A stretch of 64,000 nucleotides of DNA from Actinophytocola sp. (GCA_009377475.1 WHTY01000001.1:1-64000); one strand, 5' to 3'; positions 53,650 through 62,827 are shown, numbered from the stretch's first letter. The notes: generated by a model from the letters alone, not told the origin. Program-made: numbers and translations.

Positions 53650-54255
53650 TTACGTTGTCGGTGTCGCGGAGATCCCGCCAAGCAGGATCCGCAGGTACTG
53701 CTCGGCGACGTCTTCGGCGGTCAGCGAGCCACCAGGGCTGTACCACCGGACGGCGACCCACACCGTGTCCCGGATGAACCGGTAGGTCACCTCGACGTCC
53801 AAATCGGAACGGAAGTCACCGCTGCGGACGCCATCGACCAGAATGGACGTCCACAATTCCCGGAACTCCACATTGCGCTGCTCCAAATAGGAGAAGCGTG
53901 GAAACTGCGCCAGATACTGGGATTCGTTCTGGTAGATCGCCACTTCGTCGTGGTGTTTGTGGATCGACTCGAACGACGCGGTGATGACGGCGCGCAGTGT
54001 CTCCCGTGGACCGAACTGCTTGGCCACGATCTCCCGGTACCGGCCGAACAGCTCGTCCTGGAACCCCCGCAGCAGCTCGTCGATCATCGACTCCTTGGAG
54101 TCGAAGTGGTGGTACAGACTGCCGGACAGGATGCCAGCCTCCTCGGCGATGTCACGCACGGTGGTCGCGCGGAAGCCGCGCTCGGCGAACAGCGTGCAGG
54201 CGAGGGCGAGCAGTTGGGCTCGCCTACCGGATGACGGGGGCTTCTTGACGTTCAT
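53650..54255 (-). CDS. kstR2: TetR-family regulator KstR2
   Basis: 201 residues. TetR DNA-binding domain (about 12-57: TLFAERGFRATTVRDIAEEAGILSGSLYHHFDSKESMIDELL), then a ligand domain with ESQYLAQFPRFSYLEQRNVEFRELW. Size and position between fadA6 and ipdF equal Rv3557c. KstR2 represses the C/D ring genes and is released by HIP-CoA. Two matching operators are present in this window at 46880-46897 and 56235-56252, the latter controlling its own operon. Confidence 0.9.
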   Translation of the reverse strand: MNVKKPPSSGRRAQLLALACTLFAERGFRATTVRDIAEEAGILSGSLYHHFDSKESMIDELLRGFQDELFGRYREIVAKQFGPRETLRAVITASFESIHKHHDEVAIYQNESQYLAQFPRFSYLEQRNVEFRELWTSILVDGVRSGDFRSDLDVEVTYRFIRDTVWVAVRWYSPGGSLTAEDVAEQYLRILLGGISATPTT

Positions 54256-54262
54256 CGGTCCC

Positions 54263-55045
54263 TCACGGATGTTGACTGCTGACCGAAACCACCTCGCCGG
54301 TCAGGTACGAGGCGTACTCGCTGGCAAGGAACACCATCACATTGGCCACCTCCCACGGCTGCGCCGCCCTGCCGGACGCCTCGCGTTGTTCCAGCTCAAC
54401 GAGCAGTTCGTCGGTGGTGACCTTGGCGAGGAACGGGTGCATCGCGAGACTCGGCGCGACCGCGTTCACCCGGATGCCGTACTCCGCGACGTCGACGGCA
54501 GCACACCGGGTCAGCGCCATCACGCCTGCCTTGGCCGCCGCGTAGTGCGCCTGCTCGGCCTGCGCCCGCCAGCCGATCACCGATGCGTTGTTGACGACCG
54601 AGCCCCCGCCGCCCTGGTCGATGAACCTTCGCAGCGCCGCGCGGGTCGCGCGGAACGTGCCGTTGAGCGTCACGTCGAGCACCCGCGACCACTCGTCGTC
54701 CGTCATGTCCACGATGGACTTCGTGCCGCCGAGGCCGGCATTGTTCACCAGGACGTCGACGCGTCCGAAGTGGTCGGCGGCACCGTCCATGAGGGACTGC
54801 ACATGGTCCTCATTCGTGACGTCGCAGGAGATCGCGTGCACCCGGTCGGCGTGGTCGGCCGCCAGCTCGTCGGCCTTCTCGGCGAGTCGTCGTTCGTGCC
54901 AGTCGCTGATCACCACCCGCGCGCCCTCTTCGAGGCTGCGCTGGGCGACGGCCGACCCGATGCCGGTGCCCGCCGCCGCCGTCACAACGACGACCTTGTC
55001 GGCGAGCAGGTCCTTGCCTTTAGGGTACGGCGGGATCGTGCTCAT
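54263..55045 (-). CDS. ipdF: IpdF, short-chain dehydrogenase of ring C/D degradation
   Basis: 260 residues. SDR: TAAAGTGIG (22-30) as a variant cofactor loop, Asp48 after strand two, NNAG (101-104), Ser155, Tyr168 and Lys172. The variant loop and the N-terminal KGKDLLADKVVVVTAA are typical of the IpdF group (Rv3559c), which oxidises the 5-hydroxyl of 5-OH-HIC-CoA. It begins four bases inside the fadE30 stop overlap (55042-55045) and is followed by kstR2 after seven bases. Confidence 0.88.
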   Translation of the reverse strand: MSTIPPYPKGKDLLADKVVVVTAAAGTGIGSAVAQRSLEEGARVVISDWHERRLAEKADELAADHADRVHAISCDVTNEDHVQSLMDGAADHFGRVDVLVNNAGLGGTKSIVDMTDDEWSRVLDVTLNGTFRATRAALRRFIDQGGGGSVVNNASVIGWRAQAEQAHYAAAKAGVMALTRCAAVDVAEYGIRVNAVAPSLAMHPFLAKVTTDELLVELEQREASGRAAQPWEVANVMVFLASEYASYLTGEVVSVSSQHP

Positions 55046-56187
55046 GGCCTCACCTCACGGGGCAGTCCGAGCACGCGCTCGGCGATGACGTTGCGTTGGA
55101 TCTCGTTGGAGCCGCCATAGATCGTGTCGGCGCGGCTGAACAAGTACAGCCGCTGCCAGTCGTCCAACTCTGGCTCGGCGGTCAGGGATGCGGCACCGCG
55201 CACCCGCATCGCGAGTTCGCCTAGGCCACGGTGCCAGTTCGCCCACAGCAGCTTGGACACCTCCGCGGTGCCGGTGGCCGTCTCGCCGAGGGTGCGCCTG
55301 GCATGCGCGCGGAGGACGTCCAGCTCGACCCTGGCGCGGGCGAGTCCTTCGCGGATGGCCGGATCGGCCTCCGCGCCTGTGCGCCGAGCCTCGTCCGCGA
55401 GCGCGTCGAGTTCGCGGCGGAAGCCGATCTGCTGCCCGAGCGTGGCGACCCCGCGTTCGAACGCCAGCGTGCCCATGGCAACACGCCAGCCCTCCCCCGG
55501 CTCGCCGACGACCAGGTCAGCGGCGGTCCGGGCGCCGTCGAAGAACACCTCGTTGAACTCCGACGTCCCAGTGAGCTGCGTAATCGGCCGTATCTCCACA
55601 CCAGACTGTCGCATCGGGACGAGCAGATAGGACAGTCCATGGTGGCGTCGCGAGCCGGGTTCGGTTCTGGCGAGCACGAAACACCAGTCGGCGACGTGCG
55701 CTGACGACGTCCACACCTTCTGGCCGGTGATGACCCACTCGTCACCGTCGCGCGTGGCGGTGGTGGCGACCGCTGCGAGGTCCGAGCCCGCGTTCGGTTC
55801 GGAGTAGCCCTGGCACCACAGCTCCTCGACGTCTCGGATGCGCGGCAGGAACCGTCGTTGCTGCTCCGGCGTGCCGAACTCGATCAACGTCGGCCCCAGC
55901 AGCTCCTGGCCGAGGTGACTGACCCGCGCGGGGGCGTTCGCGCGGGCGTACTCCTCGTGGAAGATCACCTGCTGCTCCAGCGTGGCGCCCGCGCCGCCGT
56001 GCTCGACCGGCCAGCCGACGCAGTTCCATCCGGCGGCGGCGAGGTGGCGTTCCCACGCGACGCGCTTCTCGAACGCCTCGTGTTCCCTGCCCGGCCCGCC
56101 GCGTCCCCGCAGGTCCGCGAACTCGCCGGTCAGCTTGTCGGCGAGCCACTCGCGGATGCGGTGGCGGAACTGTTCGTCAGGTTCCAT
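55042..56187 (-). CDS. fadE30: Acyl-CoA dehydrogenase FadE30
   Basis: 381 residues. Acyl-CoA dehydrogenase fold: CQGYSEPNAGSDLAAVATTA (FAD region), GQKVWTSSAHVADW, LTGTSEFNEVFFDGARTAADLVVGEPGEGW and the end YGGSNEIQRNVIAERVLGLPR. FadE30 dehydrogenates the propionyl side chain of HIP-CoA, the first beta-oxidation step after FadD3 (established for Rv3560c). First gene of the minus operon with ipdF, kstR2 and fadA6; the KstR2 box lies 48 bases upstream. Confidence 0.9.
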   Translation of the reverse strand: MEPDEQFRHRIREWLADKLTGEFADLRGRGGPGREHEAFEKRVAWERHLAAAGWNCVGWPVEHGGAGATLEQQVIFHEEYARANAPARVSHLGQELLGPTLIEFGTPEQQRRFLPRIRDVEELWCQGYSEPNAGSDLAAVATTATRDGDEWVITGQKVWTSSAHVADWCFVLARTEPGSRRHHGLSYLLVPMRQSGVEIRPITQLTGTSEFNEVFFDGARTAADLVVGEPGEGWRVAMGTLAFERGVATLGQQIGFRRELDALADEARRTGAEADPAIREGLARARVELDVLRAHARRTLGETATGTAEVSKLLWANWHRGLGELAMRVRGAASLTAEPELDDWQRLYLFSRADTIYGGSNEIQRNVIAERVLGLPREVRP

Positions 56188-56234
56188 CGGCCGCCTCTCT
56201 GGTCAAACCGGTGTGTCACTGCGTAGGCTACTCT

Positions 56235-56252
56235 ACCAAGCACTTGCTCGGT
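56235..56252. promoter_or_regulatory. KstR2 operator between fadE30 and fadD3
   Basis: ACCAAGCACTTGCTCGGT contains CAAGCACTTG, a perfect CAAGNNCTTG core, and is flanked symmetrically by CTACC and GGTAG. It lies in the divergent promoter 48 bases from fadE30 and 56 bases from fadD3. Confidence 0.88.
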
Positions 56253-56307
56253 AGCGCGATGGCTGCGCGATCCGGGACAACTGGCGCCAGACCGGGAGGA
56301 GGTGGCG

Positions 56308-57915
56308 ATGCCGACACGGGAAACGATTCCGGCGGTACTGGCGGACGCGGTACGCCGGTTCCCCGACACCGAGGCCGTCATCGACGGTGACGTCCGGCTC
56401 ACCTACGCCGACCTGCGACAACGGGTCCGCGAGTGCGCCCGACTGTTCATCGCGGAAGGTGTCCAGGCCCACGACCGGGTGGCGATCTGGTCGCCCAATA
56501 CCCACCACTGGGTGATCGCCGCGCTCGGCGCACTGTCCGCAGGCGCGACGCTGGTGCCGATCAACACCCGCTTCACCGGGCACGAAGCGCTCGACATCCT
56601 GCAGCGCACGGCCGCGTCCGCGCTCGTCGTCGCCGGTCCGTTCCTCGGCACCGACCGGCTCGCCGAACTGCGCAAGGCAGGAGATGCGCCGACGCTGCGT
56701 TGCATCATTCGGGTGCCGGTCGAGGGGCAGCCCGCCGCCGAGCCCGGCGTCGAGCCCGGCGCGGAGTCCGGCGTCATCGAATGGCGCGACATCGCCGAGC
56801 GCGCGAGCGCCGTGGACGACGTCGTCTTGGACGAACGGCTCACGGGCATCGATCCCGACGCGCCGAGCGACATCCTGTTCACGTCGGGTACCACCGGCCG
56901 AAGCAAGGGCGCGGTCAGCGCGCACACGCAGTCGCTCGGCGTCGCCGCGACCTGGGCAAACATCGGCGGGCTGGCCCACGGCGACCGCTACCTGGTGATC
57001 AACCCGTTCTTCCACAGCTTCGGGTACAAAGCGGGCGTCCTGGCCGCGATACAGCGCGGGGTGACGATCGTGCCGCAGGCCGCGTTCGACGTCGAAGCGG
57101 CGTTCCGGCTCATCGAGTCCGAGCGCATCACGGTGCTGCCCGGCGCGCCGACGATCTACCAGGTGATGCTGGACGACTCGCGCCGCGCGGCGTTCGACCT
57201 GTCCAGCCTGCGGCTGGCCGTCACCGGGGCCGCGACGGTGCCGGTCGTGCTGGTCGAGCGGATGCGATCCGAACTGGACTTCGACACCGTGCTCACCGCG
57301 TACGGGCTGACCGAGGCCGTCGTCGCCACCATGTGCCGTGCCGAGGACGACCCGAAGACCGTGGCGACCACCTGCGGCAAACCGGTCCCCGGCATGGAGC
57401 TGCGCACGGTCGCCGAAGACGGCACCGACGTCGCGCCCGGCGAGCCCGGCGAGGTCCTGCTGCGCGGCCCGAACGTGATGCGCGGCTACCTGGACGACCC
57501 GGATGCGACCGCCGAGGCCATCGATGTCGACGGCTGGCTGCACACCGGGGACGTCGGCGTCGTCAATGACGACGGCTACCTCACGATCACCGATCGGATC
57601 AAGGACATGTACGTCTCCGGCGGCTTCAACGTCTATCCGGCCGAAGTGGAACAAACGTTGGCCAGATTGGACGGTGTCACGGAGTCCGCCGTGATCGGCG
57701 TGCCAGACAAGCGGTTGGGCGAGGTCGGCAAGGCGTACGTGCTGCGTCGCGCCGGTGCGCTGTCCGAATCGGACGTCCTATCGCACTGCAAGGAACGACT
57801 CGCCAACTACAAGGTGCCGCGGGCGGTGGAGTTCGTCGACGAGCTGCCCCGCAACGCCACCGGCAAAGTCCTCAAGTGGGTCCTGCGGGACCAGCAGCGG
57901 AAGGAGACGTCGTGA
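56308..57915 (+). CDS. fadD3: FadD3, HIP-CoA synthetase
   Basis: 535 residues from the ATG at 56308 with AGGAGG five bases upstream (a GTG two codons earlier overlaps that Shine-Dalgarno). ANL ligase: P-loop FTSGTTGRSKG (191-201), LTAYGLTEAVV, WLHTGDVGVVNDDGYL, DRIKDMYVSGGFNVYP and the C-terminal Lys motif LPRNATGKVLKW. It adds CoA to the C/D-ring propionate HIP, starting the KstR2 pathway (established for Rv3561). Somewhat longer than the M. tuberculosis enzyme, partly through an insertion at about 143-158 with an EPG repeat. Confidence 0.9.
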   Translation: MPTRETIPAVLADAVRRFPDTEAVIDGDVRLTYADLRQRVRECARLFIAEGVQAHDRVAIWSPNTHHWVIAALGALSAGATLVPINTRFTGHEALDILQRTAASALVVAGPFLGTDRLAELRKAGDAPTLRCIIRVPVEGQPAAEPGVEPGAESGVIEWRDIAERASAVDDVVLDERLTGIDPDAPSDILFTSGTTGRSKGAVSAHTQSLGVAATWANIGGLAHGDRYLVINPFFHSFGYKAGVLAAIQRGVTIVPQAAFDVEAAFRLIESERITVLPGAPTIYQVMLDDSRRAAFDLSSLRLAVTGAATVPVVLVERMRSELDFDTVLTAYGLTEAVVATMCRAEDDPKTVATTCGKPVPGMELRTVAEDGTDVAPGEPGEVLLRGPNVMRGYLDDPDATAEAIDVDGWLHTGDVGVVNDDGYLTITDRIKDMYVSGGFNVYPAEVEQTLARLDGVTESAVIGVPDKRLGEVGKAYVLRRAGALSESDVLSHCKERLANYKVPRAVEFVDELPRNATGKVLKWVLRDQQRKETS

Positions 57916-58769
57916 CCGAGGTGGTCCACTACGAACGGCGCGGCCCGGTGGCCGTGGTGACCATGAACCGGCCGGAGTACCGCAACGCGCAGAACTCCGC
58001 GATGACCTACGCGCTGGATGCCGCGTTCACCCGCGCCGTCGAGGACGACGAGGTGAAGGTGATCGTGCTCGCGGGCGCGGGCAAGCACTTCTCCGCCGGC
58101 CATGACATCGGGACGCCGGACCGCGATGTCGACGCGCACTTCGACAATCGCGCCGTGCTGTGGTGGGACCACGTCGGCAAGTCCGGCGGCGACCAACGGT
58201 TCGCGCGCGAGTCCGAAGTGTACTTGGGGATGTGCCGACGGTGGCGTGAGATTCCCAAGCCGACGATCGCGAGCGTGCAGGGCGCGTGTATCGCGGGCGC
58301 GCTGATGCTGGCGTGGGTGTGCGATCTGATCGTAGCGAGCGACGACGCGTTTTTCGCCGACCCGGTGGTGCGTATGGGAATTCCTGGCGTGGAGTACTTC
58401 GCGCATCCGTGGGTTCTCGGGCCGCGCGCGGCTAAGGAGGTGCTGTTCACCGGCGAACGATTCAGCGCCGCGCAGGCCAAGGAGTGGGGCATGCTCAACC
58501 GCGTTGTCTCCCGCGACGACCTGGAAGCCGAGACGTTGAAGCTGGCCAACACCATCGCCGAGATGCCGACGTTTGGTCTCGCGTTGACCAAGAAGGCCGT
58601 CAACCAGGCGGAAGATCAGATGGGCATGCGGACCGGAATGGACTCCGCGTTCGGGCTTCACCACTTCGCGCACGCGCACAACGCCGAAGTGTCCAATGGC
58701 GACTCCCTCGGTGGGCAGAACGCGAAGTCGATGGCAAACGCCGCCAAGAACACGGCTCGGAAGGACTGA
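57912..58769 (+). CDS. Enoyl-CoA hydratase-family protein in the fadD3 operon
   Basis: 285 residues from a GTG overlapping the fadD3 stop, with AAGGAG five bases upstream. Crotonase fold: GAGKHFSAGHDIGTPDRD (oxyanion hole), QGACIAGALMLAWVCDLIVAS and DPVVRMGIPGVEYFAHPWVLG. The C-terminus (GDSLGGQNAKSMANAAK) is longer than in typical hydratases. M. tuberculosis lacks a gene at this exact position; other actinobacteria have an EchA13-type hydratase in the KstR2 regulon. It probably hydrates the enoyl-CoA made by FadE30, but the symbol is not certain. Confidence 0.82.
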   Translation: MTEVVHYERRGPVAVVTMNRPEYRNAQNSAMTYALDAAFTRAVEDDEVKVIVLAGAGKHFSAGHDIGTPDRDVDAHFDNRAVLWWDHVGKSGGDQRFARESEVYLGMCRRWREIPKPTIASVQGACIAGALMLAWVCDLIVASDDAFFADPVVRMGIPGVEYFAHPWVLGPRAAKEVLFTGERFSAAQAKEWGMLNRVVSRDDLEAETLKLANTIAEMPTFGLALTKKAVNQAEDQMGMRTGMDSAFGLHHFAHAHNAEVSNGDSLGGQNAKSMANAAKNTARKD

Positions 58770-58771
58770 GC

Positions 58772-59911
58772 GTGGACCTCGATCTGGATCGCCACGCGCT
58801 GGACTTCCGCGCCGAGGTCAGGGCGTGGCTGGCGGAGAACGTGCCGGACAAGCCATTGGCGTCGTTCGACACCGCGGCGGGGTTTGAGCAGCACCGCGAG
58901 TGGGAGAAGCGACTGGCCGACGCGCAACTGTCGGTGGTGTCGTGGCCGGAGGAGTTCGGCGGGCGGGACGCCTCGTTGCTGGAATGGGTGCTGTTCGAGG
59001 AGGAGTACTACGCGGCGAGGGCGCCCGCGCGGGTCAACCAGAACGGCATCTTCATGCTCGCGCCGACGCTGTTCGCGCACGGCACACCGGAGCAGCAGCG
59101 CCGCATCCTGCCCGCGATGGCGCGGTCGGAGCAGGTCTGGGCGCAGGCATGGTCCGAACCGGAGGCGGGCAGCGACATCGCGGCGTTGCGCAGCACCGCG
59201 ACCCGCACCGAAGGCGGCTGGCTGCTGTCCGGGCAGAAGACGTGGAGCTCACGTGCGGCGTTCGCCGACGCGGCGTTCGGACTGTTCCGCAGCGACCCCG
59301 GCAGCGAGCGGCATCGCGGGCTGACGTACCTGATGTTCGACCTGCGCGTCGATGGCGTGCAGGTCAGGCCGATTCCGCAACTCGACGGCGAGACCGGGTT
59401 CGCGGAGATCTTCCTCGACAACGTCTTCGTGCCGGACTCCGACGTCATCGGCGAGCCCGGCAACGGCTGGCGCGTCGCGATGACCACCGCAAACAACGAG
59501 CGCGGCCTCTCGCTCCGGTCGCCAGGACGGTTCCTGGCCGCTGCCGACCGTTTGCTTGACCTGTGGCGCCGCGAGGGCGACCCGTCTGACACCGCGTTGG
59601 CCGAGCGGGTCACCGACGCCTGGATCGGGGCACGGGCCTACCAGCTCTACACCTTCGAGACCGTGACGCGACTGTCCGAAGGTGGGCAACTCGGTCCGGA
59701 GTCCAGTGTGAACAAACTCTTCTGGTCCAGGTTGGACCTAGAGTTGCATGAGACCGTTTTGGATATCCTCGGTTCGGGCGCTGAGCTGCGCGGCGACTGG
59801 CTGGACGGCTGGCTGTTCTCGCTCGCGGGACCGATCTACGGCGGCACCGACCAGATCCAGCGCAACACCATTGCCGAACGACTGCTCGGTCTGCCGAGGG
59901 GGCCGCGATGA
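58772..59911 (+). CDS. fadE31: Acyl-CoA dehydrogenase FadE31-like
   Basis: 379 residues from a GTG two bases after the preceding stop, with AAGGA just upstream. Complete acyl-CoA dehydrogenase: QAWSEPEAGSDIAALRSTA, GQKTWSSRAAFADAAFGLFR, LDGETGFAEIFLDNVFVPDSDVIGEPGNGW and YGGTDQIQRNTIAERLLGLPR. Order fadE31-fadE32-fadE33 and lengths match Rv3562-Rv3564. These FadE proteins form heteromers that dehydrogenate ring C/D fragments such as MeDODA-type CoA esters. The exact step is not certain. Confidence 0.87.
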   Translation: MDLDLDRHALDFRAEVRAWLAENVPDKPLASFDTAAGFEQHREWEKRLADAQLSVVSWPEEFGGRDASLLEWVLFEEEYYAARAPARVNQNGIFMLAPTLFAHGTPEQQRRILPAMARSEQVWAQAWSEPEAGSDIAALRSTATRTEGGWLLSGQKTWSSRAAFADAAFGLFRSDPGSERHRGLTYLMFDLRVDGVQVRPIPQLDGETGFAEIFLDNVFVPDSDVIGEPGNGWRVAMTTANNERGLSLRSPGRFLAAADRLLDLWRREGDPSDTALAERVTDAWIGARAYQLYTFETVTRLSEGGQLGPESSVNKLFWSRLDLELHETVLDILGSGAELRGDWLDGWLFSLAGPIYGGTDQIQRNTIAERLLGLPRGPR

Positions 59912-60891
59912 GGTTCACGCTCTCACCGGAACAACGCGACTTCGCGGCCAGCATCGACGACCTGTTGGCTGCGGCTGACACGCCGAGCGTGGTGCGCGCG
60001 TGGTCACATGGTGAGCACGAGCAGGGCCTGCGGCTCTGGCGGCAGCTCGCTGACCTGGGTGTTACGGGTCTGGCGGTGCCCGAAGAACACGGCGGCCTCG
60101 ATGCGAGCGCCGTGGATCTGACCGTAGCTGTCGAGGTGCTGGGACGACATGCCGTGCCGGGGCCGGTGGTGGAGTCGCTGGCAGCACTCCCGGTGTTGCT
60201 TGCCGACAGCGGAGCGACCCGGTGGCTGCCCGGGCTAGCATCGGGCGGGTCGCTGGGCACGCTGGCCTGGTCGCCACACGTGCCGTACGCAGTGGACGCC
60301 GACGTGGCCGATGTTCGCGTGTGCGTGTCCGATGGGGTACTGCGGGAGTTCGGTCCCATGGCGCCGCTGTCCTCCGTGGACGCTTCTCGTCGTCTGTCCG
60401 CAGTAGACGTGCGTGGCGAGATCTGTCCGGCTCGGACGGACCGGGCGTGGTCGTTCGGTGTGCTGGCCTGTGCGGCGCAACTGCTGGGTGCGGGACGGCG
60501 ACTGCTGGACATGAGCGTCGAGTACGCCACGCAGCGCAGTCAGTACGGCAACCCAATCGGCGGGTATCAGGCGATCAAACACCTGCTCGCGGACGTCGTG
60601 ACGCAACTCGAGCTGGCGCGCCCGCTGCTCTACGGCGCCGCCGTAAGCCTGGACACGGCCAGCCCGAACGCCGCTCGCGACGTCTCGGCAGCCCGAGTGG
60701 CCTGCGCGGATGCGGCATACCTTGCCGCGCGAACCGCGTTGCAGGTGCACGGCGCCATCGGCTACACCGCCGAGCACGACCTGTCGCTCTGGCTCACCAA
60801 GGTGCGCGCGCTGCGGTCGGCGTGGGGCACCCAGGCGTGGCACCGCGCTCAGGTACTCGCCGCGCTCACGACTGAACGAGGGGCGGCATGA
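59908..60891 (+). CDS. fadE32: Acyl-CoA dehydrogenase subunit FadE32-like
   Basis: 327 residues, overlapping fadE31 by four bases. Short acyl-CoA dehydrogenase: N-terminal helical domain (SPEQRDFAASIDDLLA, VPEEHGGLDASAVDL), a reduced middle domain, and a C-terminal domain with YATQRSQYGNPIGGYQAIKHLLADV and VHGAIGYTAEHDLSLWL. Such short subunits lack a full FAD site and work as heteromers with a partner; FadE31 and FadE33 are the candidates. The middle beta-domain is about 40-50 residues shorter than in complete family members. Confidence 0.85.
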   Translation: MRFTLSPEQRDFAASIDDLLAAADTPSVVRAWSHGEHEQGLRLWRQLADLGVTGLAVPEEHGGLDASAVDLTVAVEVLGRHAVPGPVVESLAALPVLLADSGATRWLPGLASGGSLGTLAWSPHVPYAVDADVADVRVCVSDGVLREFGPMAPLSSVDASRRLSAVDVRGEICPARTDRAWSFGVLACAAQLLGAGRRLLDMSVEYATQRSQYGNPIGGYQAIKHLLADVVTQLELARPLLYGAAVSLDTASPNAARDVSAARVACADAAYLAARTALQVHGAIGYTAEHDLSLWLTKVRALRSAWGTQAWHRAQVLAALTTERGAA

Positions 60892-61964
60892 CGACCAGCG
60901 AGGAACGCGCGGAGCTGGCGCGGACCGTCCACAGTGTACTGTCGCGCGAGTCCAGTTCGGAACGAGTGCGGGCCGCCATCGACGCGCCGCGCGGTTACGA
61001 CGAGAAGCTGTGGTCGGTGCTGTGTGAGCAGGTCGGCGTCGCGGCGCTGGCGATTCCGGAGCGCTACGGCGGTTTCGGTGCTGGTATCCGGGAGTTGCAG
61101 GCGGTGGCCGAGGAGCTGGGGCGCGGCGTCGCGCCGTCACCGCTGCTCGGAACGACGCTCGCGACGCAGATGCTGTTGGCATCGGGCGACGACGACGCCT
61201 GCGCGCGGCTGTTGCCCGACCTGGCGGCGGGGAGCCACACCGCTGCGTTGGGGTGGGTCGACGTTGCTGGGCACTGGGATCCCGAACAGACCGCGTACAC
61301 CGCGCGACGGCAGGGCGACGGGTACGTCGTGGACGGCACCGCACATTACGTTCTCGACGGCGACGTCGCCGACGTCCTGCTGATCGTCGCGGACTGCGAG
61401 GGCGAGCTGGGGCTGTTCGAGGTCGATCCGGCCGCTGCGCGGCGTGCACATACCGCGTCGATGGACGCGACGCGCCGGTTCGCGACCGTGGCGGCGGATA
61501 CCACCCCGGCGCGGCGGATCGGTGGCGACGTCCGGCAGGCGTTGGCAGTGGTGCGCGATGTGGCATGCGCGGTGCTCGCGGCGGAGCAGGTCGGCGCGGC
61601 GTCCGAGGCGCTGGCGTTGACCGTGGCGTACAGCAAGGAACGGGTGCAGTTCGGTCGGCCGATCGGCTCGTTCCAGGCGTTGAAGCACCGGATGGCCGAC
61701 ATGTACGTGTTGGTGGAGGCGGCGCGCTCGGCGTGCTACGCAGCAGGCGAGGCCATCGACGCTGGCTCCGACGAGGCCCCGGACGCCGCGCTCACGGCGA
61801 AGGTGTACTGCTCGGAGGCGTTCGAGACGGTGGCGGCGGAGATGATCCAACTGCACGGCGGCATCGCGATCACCTGGGAGCATGACGCCCACCTGTACTT
61901 CAAGCGCGCCCACTCGTCGTCGCAGCTCTTCGGGATGCCCCACGAGCACCTCGCCCGCCGGTAA
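60888..61964 (+). CDS. fadE33: Acyl-CoA dehydrogenase subunit FadE33-like
   Basis: 358 residues, overlapping fadE32 by four bases. Seen: IPERYGGFGAGIRELQAVAEELGRG in the N-terminal domain, GYVVDGTAHYVLDGDVADVLLIV in the beta-domain, and YSKERVQFGRPIGSFQALKHRMADMYV with LHGGIAITWEHDAHLYFKRA in the C-terminal domain. Last gene of the fadD3 operon. Probably a heteromeric partner of FadE32 or FadE31 in dehydrogenation of ring C/D CoA esters. A family A repeat array begins six bases after its stop. Confidence 0.86.
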   Translation: MTTSEERAELARTVHSVLSRESSSERVRAAIDAPRGYDEKLWSVLCEQVGVAALAIPERYGGFGAGIRELQAVAEELGRGVAPSPLLGTTLATQMLLASGDDDACARLLPDLAAGSHTAALGWVDVAGHWDPEQTAYTARRQGDGYVVDGTAHYVLDGDVADVLLIVADCEGELGLFEVDPAAARRAHTASMDATRRFATVAADTTPARRIGGDVRQALAVVRDVACAVLAAEQVGAASEALALTVAYSKERVQFGRPIGSFQALKHRMADMYVLVEAARSACYAAGEAIDAGSDEAPDAALTAKVYCSEAFETVAAEMIQLHGGIAITWEHDAHLYFKRAHSSSQLFGMPHEHLARR

Positions 61965-61970
61965 CCCAGC

Positions 61971-62054
61971 GCCGTGTCCCCCGCTCAGCGCGCCGTGTCC
62001 GACGTTCAGGCCGCTGTGTTCGGCAGTCAGGACGCTGTATCTAGCACTCCAGAT
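61971..62054 (+). repeat. Four 21-bp translatable repeats after fadE33 (family A)
   Basis: Units at 61971, 61992, 62013 and 62034, consensus GCCGTGTYCNNCNNTCAGGAC, again decaying from first to last. They would encode AVSPAQR, AVSDVQA, AVFGSQD and AVSSTPD. Same family, unit length and distance from the stop as the array after ltp3. Confidence 0.85.
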
Positions 62055-62081
62055 ACCGGGCCGCCACCCGACTGCGCGGGC

Positions 62082-62603
62082 TCACAACCGGGTGAACGGC
62101 TCCGCGTAGGCGAACTCGCCCCGTAGCGCGGGGTCGTATGTGGCCAGCGTGCGGACCTGGAAGTACTCGCCCCATGCCGGATCTGGTGGGGTGATGCCGT
62201 ACTCACCACTGGCGCGGAAACCGTATCGGCGATAGTAATCGGGGCTACCGAGCAGAGCCACCAGGGGTTCGGCCAGTGCGTCCGCCGCGCCAAGAACGGT
62301 GTGAACGAGTGCCAGGCCTACACCACGCCGCTGCTGATCCGGCTGCACGCTGAGCGGTCCGAGCCCCAAGACGGGGGCGCCGTCGAGGCAAGCCCGGGTA
62401 CAGACGACGTGCCCGATGACCTCGCCTTCGCCGCCGAGCGCTACGAGCGACAGCGGTGGCAGCCAGCCAGCGCATTGACGCAGTTCATCAAGCAGGGTGA
62501 CCTCGACGGGAACCGGAGTGTCTGGTGCGGCGAAGGCCGCTGCGGTAACAGCTCGAACCGCGGGTACGTCGGTGTCTCTTTCACGTCGTACCAGCACCGG
62601 CAC
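62082..62603 (-). CDS. GNAT-family N-acetyltransferase
   Basis: 173 residues if it starts at the GTG 62603 (VPVLVRRERDTD), where family similarity begins. The frame is open for 40 codons further upstream, but that part lies in repeat-derived sequence. GNAT fold: acetyl-CoA-binding VQPDQQRRGVGLALV, then LLGSPDYYRRYGFR (motif B) and a C-terminal strand. It resembles the YhbS-type putative acetyltransferases. Substrate unknown. It sits between two repeat arrays and has no evident link with sterol breakdown. Confidence 0.78.
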   Translation of the reverse strand: MPVLVRRERDTDVPAVRAVTAAAFAAPDTPVPVEVTLLDELRQCAGWLPPLSLVALGGEGEVIGHVVCTRACLDGAPVLGLGPLSVQPDQQRRGVGLALVHTVLGAADALAEPLVALLGSPDYYRRYGFRASGEYGITPPDPAWGEYFQVRTLATYDPALRGEFAYAEPFTRL

Positions 62604-62681
62604 AGTCTGGCGACCGTCGCCATCTCCCGACAACGGAATTTGGACGGAGGCTTTCCAAGCAACGCGGAACACGCGGCACCA

Positions 62682-62827
62682 GAAGTCGGAACTCGCGACG
62701 TCGGAACGCGGGACTTGCGGCACCGAAAGTCGGGACTCGCGGCTAGCAGGGTGAAACTCGCGCCAGATACGGTGAAACTCGCGGCTAGCAGGGTGAAACT
62801 CGCGGCGAATACGGTGAGACTCGCGCG

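Noticed and set aside
62604-62723. Forty extra N-terminal codons for the GNAT gene
   Set aside because: They lie next to and partly within repeat-derived sequence with no similarity to the family; the conserved part begins at 62603.
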